NCBI RefSeq assembly: GCF_044594925.1
Contig: NZ_CP138991.1
Coordinates: forward strand, 806,001-870,000
Source: Maribacter sp044594925
Lineage (GTDB): Bacteria; Bacteroidota; Bacteroidia; Flavobacteriales; Flavobacteriaceae
Direction: 5' to 3'
Length of the DNA stretch: 64,000 nt
The position numbers were made by a program, and so were the translations under genes. Under the pieces are notes generated by a model. That model searched no databases. It was not told the origin of the DNA and saw nothing but the letters and a program-made list of their open reading frames with translations. Below are positions 1-8,216 of this stretch, one piece after another. The stretch's first letter is position 1; each line of letters begins with the position of its first letter.

Positions 1-1122
1 GTCTATTTCTAGGACTGCAAGTTCCCTTCTTTCATAAGAATTTTTGGCACTTGCTATGGTGACCTCCTTAGTGGAGTTTGCATTTTCATGAAATAGAAGT
101 CGTTCCGCGATAGGTTGTTTTTGGTCGTTCCATAAGGTCAGTTCCAAAGTACCCTCATCTACGATATCCTTTGCCAGTTTAACAATGGTGGTGTTTTCCT
201 GTTTGTTGGCGTTTACTGCCAGGTTAAACTGTACGGTTCCTTCCTGCTTCCCTACAAGTGCGTAGTCTTTAAGCTTTATATCCGATGTTGCTCTCAGTTC
301 TATTTTATAATAGTCCTGAAGATTGGAGACGGTCATGAGCACACCGCGTTGCTTTATATCGGGCAAATCAAAATGTAGCTTTTCTCCGTGATGCGTAAGG
401 TGCGCACTGTAGCTTCTATTTGGTTTTGGTATAAAGTGAAAGAGCCCCATACCCAAATGGCTCGTACTGAAATTGGTTATTTGGTTTCCCATATCATCCT
501 TAATAGTACCTGATACGGAGATACTATTTCCATCGGAATCGAGCACCTTAAAAGCGATTGGGTTAAGAAATCCGTTGATAGCATGGCCTCCCTCGGGAAA
601 GAATTGTATATCTAGCGTAGTTTCTTTATTATCAGATGTATTGTTCACCAAAGGGTCCGACTCGCCCGTGTTTACAAAAATATGCTTCGTGTAGTAGTTG
701 TCCTCCCCAAAATTGCGCATGTAATTGGTATAAGCTCTTATGGAATAGGTACCGCTAAGAGGTACATCAGAAAGTTCAAAATCCCCTGCCGCAGATCCAT
801 TATTGGTTTTTAGGACGTTTTTGGAAAGAATAGTTCCGTTAGGTCCAATAAGCTCCACATAAACGACTTCGCTAAGTGCAGTTGGTGTATACGTTCTACC
901 ATCCATAAGATAGGCTTTGAACCATATGGATTCTCCCGCAGTATAAAAGCTCTTGTCTAGGTGCAGGTATAATTTTTCAAGAGGAAGTTCACTAGTATCG
1001 GCAGGCTGCTGTATTCCGTACGAAAACGAACCATTGGCGATAAAAAGGAAAACAGTTAGGAGTGCTACTAGGTTCCTTTTTATTTCTGAGCTTTTTTGAG
1101 CGTATATTCTTGTTAATTTCAT
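1..1122 (-). CDS. MG2-domain exported protein, N-terminal part (runs off the left edge)
   Basis: About 374 codons are visible from an ATG at 1122; the rest lies beyond the window. A hydrophobic segment (residues about 17-33, LVALLTVFLFIANG) looks like a signal peptide. It is followed by LYLHLDKSFYTAGESIWF, the hallmark of the macroglobulin-type MG2 beta domain that opens large Bacteroidota exported proteins of roughly 800-950 residues, some of which end in a TonB-receptor plug-like domain. Such proteins are expected in the periplasm or outer membrane; the function is not established. The start is supported by the signal peptide and by an AT-rich upstream gap. The C-terminal architecture cannot be seen, so plug or carboxypeptidase-regulatory domains are only a possibility. 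Confidence 0.8.
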   Translation of the reverse strand, partial: MKLTRIYAQKSSEIKRNLVALLTVFLFIANGSFSYGIQQPADTSELPLEKLYLHLDKSFYTAGESIWFKAYLMDGRTYTPTALSEVVYVELIGPNGTILSKNVLKTNNGSAAGDFELSDVPLSGTYSIRAYTNYMRNFGEDNYYTKHIFVNTGESDPLVNNTSDNKETTLDIQFFPEGGHAINGFLNPIAFKVLDSDGNSISVSGTIKDDMGNQITNFSTSHLGMGLFHFIPKPNRSYSAHLTHHGEKLHFDLPDIKQRGVLMTVSNLQDYYKIELRATSDIKLKDYALVGKQEGTVQFNLAVNANKQENTTIVKLAKDIVDEGTLELTLWNDQKQPIAERLLFHENANSTKEVTIASAKNSYERRELAVLEID

Positions 1123-1288
1123 TCCTTTAAAATAAACAAGAAAAGTCAAAAAATAGCACCCATAGTGTTGATTAACAAAATTTTAGGTGTTTGATAGTAG
1201 GGTGATTTACCGGCTTAAAACATGGAGATTTTTTATGTTAAGAAAGAATTAGTCTGTTTTTATAAGCCCCGACAATTGTAAAGCCAAC

Positions 1289-2026
1289 TTATTTTATCTG
1301 CTTCAAATCTGGATTTAAGGAAAAATATAATTCTTTAGATTCTTTTAAATATTTATCCCAATTTTTATGTTTTTTCATTCTTTGCCATCTGTAATCTGAA
1401 CCAACTCCTCTATGGTTAATTACAAAATCTCCATTAGTATGTATGATAAGATACCAATAGGCAGTATTATAACTGTTATTATGAAATATTTTACGAATTA
1501 AACCCAAGTGGTCCTTCTGCCAAGATTCTTTTCTAGTACTTAAATCATTACTTTTATTTACATTATAATAATGATAAACATTTAAAAATTTATTTGAATT
1601 GGCCTGAACACATTTCTTATGTATCCTCGCAAAGGTCTCATAAGAGTCTATATGACGATGATTACCATTTTTCAGTTTAATTATAGAGTCCTTTATAGGA
1701 AAGCTTTTTTTAGCTTTTAAAGTGTCATTATAGTGTATAAGTATGGACTTAGTAGTATCTACTGCATTACGTTGTTTGAGAAGACTAAATAGTTGATGTC
1801 TTTTACTTTTAGACAAATTACCCATGAAGTATTTAAGAAACACACGCTTAACTACTAGAGAATCGGAATCATAGCTGTACGCATAGTATAAGGGTGAGTT
1901 CAGTTTTTTAGTAAATACTGATTTGGATATTTTATTTAGGTTTTCATCGACATAAATTTGCGTCTTTTCTTGCGCATAATTTTTCAAACAAAATATCAAA
2001 ATCAATAAAAAAGAAAATTTTCTCAC
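1289..2026 (-). CDS. hypothetical exported protein coupled to purL
   Basis: I do not recognise the family. I choose the GTG at 2026, which overlaps the purL stop by one base (TAGTG) and gives 245 residues beginning VRKFSFLLILIFCLKNYAQ, a good signal peptide ending in the A-Q typical of Flavobacteriaceae. A longer reading from 2077 would run through the purL C-terminus and put the signal sequence inside the protein. The mature part is rich in Lys, Asn, Tyr and Ser, with HYYNVNKS and GDFVINHRGVG as recognisable stretches. The gene is visibly more A+T-rich than purL, which suggests a recent arrival or weak constraint. No link to purine synthesis is implied beyond co-transcription. Confidence 0.6.
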   Translation of the reverse strand: MRKFSFLLILIFCLKNYAQEKTQIYVDENLNKISKSVFTKKLNSPLYYAYSYDSDSLVVKRVFLKYFMGNLSKSKRHQLFSLLKQRNAVDTTKSILIHYNDTLKAKKSFPIKDSIIKLKNGNHRHIDSYETFARIHKKCVQANSNKFLNVYHYYNVNKSNDLSTRKESWQKDHLGLIRKIFHNNSYNTAYWYLIIHTNGDFVINHRGVGSDYRWQRMKKHKNWDKYLKESKELYFSLNPDLKQIK

Positions 2027-5000
2027 TACATCTTTTTTAAAACCCAATCCCTTGCATTGGTAAACGCTTCTAGCCATGGCGATACTTCATCAGTTCTATC
2101 CGAAGGGTAATGCGCCCAGTTCCAAGGAAAAGTAGAACGCTCTATATGTGGCATGGTGACCAAATGCCTTCCCGTAGTATCACAAAGCATAGCGGTATTA
2201 TAATCACTACCATTAGGATTTGCTGGATAGGTCTCATAACCATACTTAGCTACGATGTCATATTGGTCTTCCGGGTTCGGTAGGCTAAACTTACCTTCTC
2301 CATGGGAAATCCATACGCCCAAAGTGGCTCCGGCCAAACTGGATAACATCACCGAGTTATTTTCTTGAACCTGAACCGATGTAAAGTTGCTCTCGTGTTT
2401 GTGAGAGTCGTTATAGGTCATTTTACCATGGGTTTTATGCTCTGGGTTGATGAGGTCTAACTCCATGAATAGTTGACAACCGTTACAAATACCAACAGAT
2501 AGAGTATCAGGCCTTGCAAAGAAATCCTTAATGACCTTGTTCGCTTTTTCGTTGTATTTAATGGCTCCTGCCCAACCCTTGGCGCTTCCCAACACATCTG
2601 AGTTAGAAAATCCGCCTACGGCGCCTAAAAACTGAATATCTTCCAAAGTTTCACGACCAGAAATTAAATCGGTCATATGAACGTCCTTCACATCAAAACC
2701 GGCCAGGAACATAGCGTTTGCCATTTCACGTTCGGAGTTACTGCCTTTTTCTCTAAGGATGGCTGCCTTTGGAGCCCCATCCCTGGCATCCCCAAAGGGG
2801 AAGGAGTGAGTTAGTTTTCCTGTAAAATCAGTTGGAAAAAAATATTTTAAAGGCTGCTCCTTGTAATTATCAAAGCGGTCTTTTGCTAATCCGTTCGCGG
2901 TCTGTTTGTCATCCAATAAATACGAAGTTTTAAACCAAGTATCGCGCAGTGAGTTTACATTGAGCCCCATTTCCATACCACCATTTTTAATACGCAGCGT
3001 AGGTTCAGAAGTAACGCTTCCTATGCGTTTAATGTCAATGTTGGCATCCAAAAGCATTTGTACGATCACATTATCTTTCAATTGAAAAACAATACCTGCA
3101 TTTTCGGCAAACAATAGTTTTATGCTGTCAGTCTCTCCTAAGTTGGTTAAATCCAAATCGGCTCCCAAATCTGTATCCGCAAAACAAAGTTCTAACAATG
3201 TTGTTATCAACCCGCCAGACGCAACATCATGACCTGCAAGTACTTGACCTTCCTTGATCAAAGTTTGTATTAAATCGAAAACCGACTTAAAATACGCATC
3301 GTTCTTAATGGTCGGAGCTTCATTTCCTATGGCATTTCGCACTTGTGCAAAAGAAGAGCCACCAAGTTTATAGGCATCCTTGGAAAGATTTACGTAGTAG
3401 ATATCGCCTCCGTCTTTTTGTAATACAGGCTCTACCACTTTGGTGATATCGTTACAGTTTCCAGCTGCCGAAATAACGACCGTTCCCGGAGCAATAACAT
3501 CACCGTCTTTATATTTTTGTTTCATGGAAAGCGAATCTTTCCCTGTAGGTACGTTAATGCCCAGTGCGATGGAGAAATCCGATATTGCCTGTACCGCTTC
3601 GTATAACCGGGCATCTTCCCCTTCGTTTTTGCACGGCCACATCCAGTTAGCGGAAAGTGACACGGATTGGAGTCCGTCTTTCATAGGAGCCCAGATAATA
3701 TTCGTTAAGGCTTCCGCAATACTATTCTTGCTTCCGGCAGCAGGGTCTATGAGTCCAGAAATAGGGGAGTGACCAATACTGGTCGCAATACCCTCTTTTC
3801 CTTTAAAATCCAAGGCCATAACCCCAACATTGTTTAAAGGCAATTGTAATGGCCCGGCACATTGTTGCTTGGCGACCTTACCGCCCACACATCTATCTAC
3901 CTTATTGGTAAGCCAGTCTTTGCAAGCCACAGCTTCTAACTGTAATACCTGTTCCAAATACTCGTGGAAAACCGCTAATGAATACTCAGGATTTTCATAG
4001 TTTCTCTTTACCGTACGATCCGTCATAACGGTTTTGGGCGAACTTCCAAAAATATCCGACAGCTGCACATCCATAGGTTTCTCTCCCGTCGTGGCCGACT
4101 CAAACGTAAAACGGTCGTCTCCCGTTACGTCACCTACCTCATATATCGGTGAGCGCTCCCGTTCGGCAATACGTTGTAGTAAATCCACATCTTTTTTTCC
4201 TATTACCAATCCCATTCGTTCTTGGGATTCGTTGCCTATAATTTCTTTAGCGGATAGGGTAGGGTCGCCCACCGGAAGTTTATCCAAATCTATTTTACCG
4301 CCTGTTTCCTCTACCAGTTCGGAGAGGCAGTTGAGGTGGCCACCTGCGCCATGGTCGTGAATGGAGACAATGGAATTTTTATCGCTCTCGACCATACCAC
4401 GAATTGCGTTCGCCGCACGTTTTTGCATTTCCGGATTGGAACGTTGTATGGCGTTCAATTCTATAGCGGAACTGAATTCGCCCGTATCTGCACTAGAAAC
4501 CGCAGCACCACCCATACCAATACGGTAATTATCGCCCCCAAGGATGACGATTTTGTCACCGGTTTCCGGTTTGTCTTTTAGAGCCTGTTCTGCTTTTCCG
4601 TAACCAATACCACCGGCCTGCATAATAACCTTGTCGTAGCCTAATCTTCTGTGCTCTTCCTCGTGCTCAAAAGTGAGTACAGAACCAGTAATTAAAGGTT
4701 GCCCGAATTTATTTCCAAAGTCGGAAGCACCGTTAGAGGCCTTGATTAGAATATCCATGGGTGTTTGATAGAGCCATGGCCGTTCTGCCATGCCCTTTTC
4801 CCATTCCCTATCAGCTTCTAACCGTGATAGGGCAGTCATGTAAACAGCAGTTCCCGCTAAGGGAAGCGAGCCTTTTCCACCCGCCAGTCTATCCCTGATT
4901 TCTCCACCAGAGCCTGTAGCGGCACCATTAAAGGGCTCCACGGTCGTTGGAAAGTTATGTGTTTCCGCTTTTAGGGAAATCACCGAATCAAATGGTTCTT

Positions 5001-5703
5001 CTTGATAAAAATCGGGTTTGTCGGCTGTTTTAGGGGCGAATTGCACCACTGTAGGCCCTTTTACAAAGGCCACGTTATCTTTATAGGCCGATATGATATC
5101 GTTATGATTTTCTTTAGAGGTCTTTTTGATAAGTTTAAAGAGTGACGAAGGCATTTCCTTACCATCGATAACAAAAGTGCCGTTAAAGATTTTATGACGG
5201 CAATGTTCCGAGTTTACTTGGCTGAACCCAAAAACCTCCGAATCCGTAAGTTTTCTGCCGATTTTTTCTGCTAGACCTACTAAATAGGCTACTTCCTCAT
5301 CGCTCAAGGCCAAACCTTCCTGTTGGTTGTAGGCGGCGATATCATCAATGTCCTGAATAGCTTCCGGTTGCACATCGACCTTAAAAATATCCTGGTGCAG
5401 TTGCTCGTATTTTTGAAAGAGCATAGGGTCAAAGTCGACAGCTACTTTTGAGGAAGTTTTAAACTCCTCAATACGGATTATACCGGTAATGCCCATGTTT
5501 TGGGTAATCTCCGTGGCATTGGTACTCCATGGGGTAATCATTGCGGCTCGGGGACCAACAAAAAAGGCGTCTAGGGACGCCGCTTGTATTCGAGGTTGGT
5601 TGCCGAACAACCATGTTAATTTTTCTATGTCTGTGGAAGAAATTTCTTGAGCAGTTTGGACGGCAAAAATTGTAGTTGCCAAGTCTCCAAAGAAATGAAT
5701 CAT
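2026..5703 (-). CDS. purL: phosphoribosylformylglycinamidine synthase, single-chain type
   Basis: Cytosolic enzyme of step 4 of purine synthesis: FGAR + glutamine + ATP give FGAM. It is the large fused type (1225 residues) with an N-terminal PurS-like part, two AIRS-type halves and a C-terminal glutaminase. Visible motifs are FGFSQVNSEHCRHKIFNGTF near residue 160, the glycine-rich GGEIRDRLAGGKGS near 270, GICNGCQLF with the nucleophilic Cys near residue 1075, and downstream HGEGKFS and MPHIERSTFPW of the glutaminase triad region. I take the start MIHFFGD (5703), which matches the usual family N-terminus; a further in-frame ATG at 5730 would add nine residues. It is the first gene of a pair with the downstream hypothetical gene. 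Confidence 0.97.
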   Translation of the reverse strand: MIHFFGDLATTIFAVQTAQEISSTDIEKLTWLFGNQPRIQAASLDAFFVGPRAAMITPWSTNATEITQNMGITGIIRIEEFKTSSKVAVDFDPMLFQKYEQLHQDIFKVDVQPEAIQDIDDIAAYNQQEGLALSDEEVAYLVGLAEKIGRKLTDSEVFGFSQVNSEHCRHKIFNGTFVIDGKEMPSSLFKLIKKTSKENHNDIISAYKDNVAFVKGPTVVQFAPKTADKPDFYQEEPFDSVISLKAETHNFPTTVEPFNGAATGSGGEIRDRLAGGKGSLPLAGTAVYMTALSRLEADREWEKGMAERPWLYQTPMDILIKASNGASDFGNKFGQPLITGSVLTFEHEEEHRRLGYDKVIMQAGGIGYGKAEQALKDKPETGDKIVILGGDNYRIGMGGAAVSSADTGEFSSAIELNAIQRSNPEMQKRAANAIRGMVESDKNSIVSIHDHGAGGHLNCLSELVEETGGKIDLDKLPVGDPTLSAKEIIGNESQERMGLVIGKKDVDLLQRIAERERSPIYEVGDVTGDDRFTFESATTGEKPMDVQLSDIFGSSPKTVMTDRTVKRNYENPEYSLAVFHEYLEQVLQLEAVACKDWLTNKVDRCVGGKVAKQQCAGPLQLPLNNVGVMALDFKGKEGIATSIGHSPISGLIDPAAGSKNSIAEALTNIIWAPMKDGLQSVSLSANWMWPCKNEGEDARLYEAVQAISDFSIALGINVPTGKDSLSMKQKYKDGDVIAPGTVVISAAGNCNDITKVVEPVLQKDGGDIYYVNLSKDAYKLGGSSFAQVRNAIGNEAPTIKNDAYFKSVFDLIQTLIKEGQVLAGHDVASGGLITTLLELCFADTDLGADLDLTNLGETDSIKLLFAENAGIVFQLKDNVIVQMLLDANIDIKRIGSVTSEPTLRIKNGGMEMGLNVNSLRDTWFKTSYLLDDKQTANGLAKDRFDNYKEQPLKYFFPTDFTGKLTHSFPFGDARDGAPKAAILREKGSNSEREMANAMFLAGFDVKDVHMTDLISGRETLEDIQFLGAVGGFSNSDVLGSAKGWAGAIKYNEKANKVIKDFFARPDTLSVGICNGCQLFMELDLINPEHKTHGKMTYNDSHKHESNFTSVQVQENNSVMLSSLAGATLGVWISHGEGKFSLPNPEDQYDIVAKYGYETYPANPNGSDYNTAMLCDTTGRHLVTMPHIERSTFPWNWAHYPSDRTDEVSPWLEAFTNARDWVLKKM

Positions 5704-5763
5704 ATGGGATAGTTTAAAAAAATACGCCATGGCTTATATTCCATGGTAACATTAAAATTGTCA

Positions 5764-5782
5764 TCCCGAACCTGCTTCGGGA
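5764..5782. repeat. short palindromic intergenic repeat
   Basis: TCCCGAA, a 5-base loop, then TTCGGGA form a perfect 7-bp stem upstream of purL, preceded by GTCA. From memory this resembles a dispersed repeat common between genes in Flavobacteriaceae. It has no U-tract, so it is not a standard terminator. Confidence 0.5.
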
Positions 5783-5894
5783 CCTTTACAAATTTGAAAG
5801 AACAAATTTACAATTTTAAGTGCGAATTTTTAATGGGACGCGCAGTAGTTTTCAACCATTGGTGTTGATAGTTTTAGGGGGCGTATCGGTGCGA

Positions 5895-6269
5895 CTAATA
5901 TGCCTTAAAATCACCGTAATTAACGAAGGTGGTATCGTTCTGAATTTCAAACCGAATCCAACTGTCCAGCGCACCACCATTGGTGTAATAGCCATGGTTT
6001 TCTGTTACCGTGCTACCATCTTGGCGGATATAGGACAAGGTATAATGCCCGTCTAATTTGTTGTTTTTCATATTCAGAAAATCTTCGCGGTAGTCCTTTG
6101 GCGCAATCTCGTCAAAAGTGATGCTGTCCAAATTTTCCGAAGTGGAGATTTTTATATGGGTCACCGGATGATCCGAGACGTTCTCAATTTTAAGTAAAAC
6201 GCCCTTGTCTTTAAAGAGAAAACAGGAGGAGAGGGTTAGGAGGTATACAAAGAGAATTACTTTTTTCAT
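5895..6269 (-). CDS. hypothetical lipoprotein
   Basis: 124 residues starting MKKVILFVYLLTLSSCF: a short signal peptide with lipobox LSSC, Cys near residue 16. I choose the ATG at 6269 because the longer frame to 6314 only adds residues ahead of the signal peptide. The mature part (KIENVSDHPVTHIKIS, then GHYTLSYIRQDGS) reads like a small all-beta domain. The family is not recognised. It lies 65 bases upstream of nothing coding on this strand except the CIA30 gene further 5', so it may be transcribed with it. Confidence 0.7.
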   Translation of the reverse strand: MKKVILFVYLLTLSSCFLFKDKGVLLKIENVSDHPVTHIKISTSENLDSITFDEIAPKDYREDFLNMKNNKLDGHYTLSYIRQDGSTVTENHGYYTNGGALDSWIRFEIQNDTTFVNYGDFKAY

Positions 6270-6332
6270 ATTTAGGATTAGAGGTTGATAAGAATTGACT
6301 TCAAGATATGTCAAGATTGACCAATTTTCAGA

Positions 6333-6890
6333 TTATTCCTTATCTGTTATTGGAACTAGTTCGATAGATTCGACTAATAATACAAACGTCTGCGTCTTCT
6401 TATTGCCAATCAAAAAGCGTAATTCTTCAATTGTGTTTTGGTCAAAGTTGGGTAGGTCTACTTTTCTACCACGGAAGGTAGGTCGCAGGTCCGCTAAAGT
6501 AAATTCTAGCGTTTGCCAGTCGCCTGTAGTATTAAACTCCGTAATATAACTGTAGTAGGCCTGGCGGTCATGTTTTACACGAAACTGGTATAATTTTCCA
6601 TCGCCCTTTAAACGAATGCGAATTATACTTTTGGGGCTCACGTTTAGGGTTTCCATAACGTAGCGTACGGAGGAGAATCCACCATTATTTTCTAAGGAAA
6701 CTTCACCAGAGAATTTGCCGTAACCTTCTTCGGATAGCGAAAAGGAGCCAGAGGAACGGCCGCCCATGACCACATCGTCTACTACTTTCCAGTTGTTGGT
6801 GGTTGGATTTTCTTTAAAGTTTACGATGGTCTGTGCTGGCATAGGAATAGAATTTAGAAAAGTAATAAGTATTAGTAATTTAGTGAACAT
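6333..6890 (-). CDS. exported CIA30-domain protein
   Basis: 185 residues with an N-terminal signal peptide (LLILITFLNSIPMPAQ). The body matches the complex I intermediate-associated protein 30 (CIA30, PF08547) beta-sandwich: WKVVDDVVMGGRSSGSF near residue 35, GGFSSVRY near 70, then RIRLKGDGKLYQFRV. In bacteria these proteins are not respiratory complex I assembly factors in any proven sense; the fold resembles carbohydrate-binding modules. Export suggests a periplasmic or surface role. It ends 63 bases before the downstream lipoprotein start on the same strand. Confidence 0.85.
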   Translation of the reverse strand: MFTKLLILITFLNSIPMPAQTIVNFKENPTTNNWKVVDDVVMGGRSSGSFSLSEEGYGKFSGEVSLENNGGFSSVRYVMETLNVSPKSIIRIRLKGDGKLYQFRVKHDRQAYYSYITEFNTTGDWQTLEFTLADLRPTFRGRKVDLPNFDQNTIEELRFLIGNKKTQTFVLLVESIELVPITDKE

Positions 6891-7000
6891 AAGTACGCCA
6901 AGGATACGTTATTTATAGGTATTATCTTAATGCAATCACATTTATAAAGAGCTATGGATTTAAAGCCTTTAGCCAAAAGCCAATAGCTGTTAGCCGCCAA

Positions 7001-7708
7001 CTACGCTTTCACAAACACCATACAATGCTGCCAGGGTAGGTTCGTAAGGTTCTCTTCCAGTACAAGCCCCACGGCCTTCATTTCTTTTATGGCTTGGGCT
7101 TCCGTCATTTTATGTAATCTTTTTATGGGCACATTTGGGTCTTCGCTGCGGTATTCTATGAGATAAAGTTTACCATTGGGTCGCATTGCTTTTTTGAGAG
7201 AAGTCATCATCTCATAAGGGAAACTCATTTCATGGTAGACGTCCACAATAAGTACCTTATCCACAGAATTGGGTTTGAGGTTCACGCTTTTTTCACTGCC
7301 CTTTACCAAGCTTACATTAGCGAATTTACCCTCAGATTTTTTATTCCGCATGGCGGTCAACATTTCTTCCTGGATATCAACAGCGTAGATCGTCCCTTGA
7401 GTAGCCATGGTAGCCATTTTAAATACGTGATAACCAGAACCCGCACCTATGTCGGCAATGTCATCGGTTTTGGAGATATTCATGTTCTTTAAAAGGGTGC
7501 TGGTGTTTTCTTCGGTCTCACGCTCATCGCGTTCTAGCCAAGACATGCCTTGGTAACCCATGACATGTGCAATTTCACGACCCATATACCGTTTCCCGAT
7601 ACCACTACGGTCACCCTCCTCAAACGAATAGCGATTTTCTTGAGCGGCTAGAGAACTTGTGACTAATAAAAGGAACAGCACAAGGAATTGTGGAATTCTA
7701 TTTTTCAT
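7001..7708 (-). CDS. class I SAM-dependent methyltransferase with a signal peptide
   Basis: 235 residues. The first 22 (MKNRIPQFLVLFLLLVTSSLAA) form a clear signal peptide with likely cleavage before QEN. Next come RSGIGKRYMGREIAHVMG and a Rossmann methyltransferase fold: motif I DIGAGSGYHVFKMA near residue 82, an acidic strand end YAVDIQEEM near 105, then VDKVLIVDVYHEM and LYLIEYRSEDP. The substrate is unknown. An exported methyltransferase is odd because SAM is not known to be available outside the cytoplasm, although similar exported methyltransferases recur in bacterial genomes. It stands alone between gaps on both sides. Confidence 0.85.
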   Translation of the reverse strand: MKNRIPQFLVLFLLLVTSSLAAQENRYSFEEGDRSGIGKRYMGREIAHVMGYQGMSWLERDERETEENTSTLLKNMNISKTDDIADIGAGSGYHVFKMATMATQGTIYAVDIQEEMLTAMRNKKSEGKFANVSLVKGSEKSVNLKPNSVDKVLIVDVYHEMSFPYEMMTSLKKAMRPNGKLYLIEYRSEDPNVPIKRLHKMTEAQAIKEMKAVGLVLEENLTNLPWQHCMVFVKA

Positions 7709-7732
7709 TTAAATATGGGTTTTCTTTTACTC

Positions 7733-7830
7733 GATAATCGAGATTTATAATGTTCCGATGCTTGCGTCGAAATAACTATTAACTTTCCTTCAAATGTTTC
7801 ATGGGCTTGCTCCGAGATAATTTTGTATAG
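7733..7830. repeat. dispersed intergenic repeat, copy A
   Basis: About 95 bases that align without large gaps to 13749-13846. Shared blocks in the same order include TCGAGATTTA, GATGCTTGC, a TTTC-TT stretch, TCATG and TTGCyCC-AG. By eye roughly two thirds of positions agree. Both copies sit next to gene starts or ends in intergenic space. Confidence 0.55.
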
Positions 7831-7909
7831 CCGCCTAAAGGTACAAATTAGAGGATTGTCGAAGACTTAAGGAAAGTTTAAAGTTGACTGGAAATAGAGT
7901 TAGCGTTCT

Positions 7910-8054
7910 ACACACCCCTTAATCCCCTCTTTCTAGAGGGGAAACTAATGCGCTTTACTATAGGCTTGAATAAGTATGCACAAAGGCTTCCCTCCTAATA
8001 AGGCGACGCTGCGTATGCAGTGGGCGAGTTGTTGCGGTGGCAGGGGAGGTGTGT
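7910..8054. repeat. inverted-repeat-bounded element with internal hairpin
   Basis: ACACACC at 7910-7916 faces GGTGTGT at 8048-8054. Just inside the left end is a perfect hairpin, CCCCTCT-TTCT-AGAGGGG (7924-7941). The inside is noncoding and locally G+C-rich. This looks like a degraded small intergenic element; no transposase and no convincing target duplication are seen. Confidence 0.4.
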
Positions 8055-8216
8055 CAATGGCAGAGCAGGTGTTCCAATGCTATAAAAAGCATCCCATTAA
8101 GTTCTCAAAACCCTAATTTATCGCCTTACGATTTCAAATTTGGTAAAAACACAGGTGTTTCTCATTATTCATAGACTTTTTCCGTATCTTTTTAAAGACT
8201 AATTCAAAGAACCAAC

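Larger units (their letters stand above)
7709..8216. other. 508-bp gene-free region between divergent genes
   Basis: No coding frame or RNA gene is seen here. It separates the methyltransferase (minus) from the M20 amidohydrolase (plus) and contains two repeat-like elements described separately (7733-7830 and 7910-8054). The last 60 bases before 8217 must carry the amidohydrolase promoter, but no convincing TAnnTTTG box is present; TATCTTTT near 8185 is the closest. Confidence 0.6.

Noticed and set aside
473..694. Plus-strand frame inside the left-edge gene
   Set aside because: Antisense to the MG2-domain gene, which has a clear conserved motif and signal peptide.
3440..4581. Three plus-strand frames of about 80-110 codons within purL
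   Set aside because: Antisense shadows of a highly conserved coding sequence, with no recognisable family.
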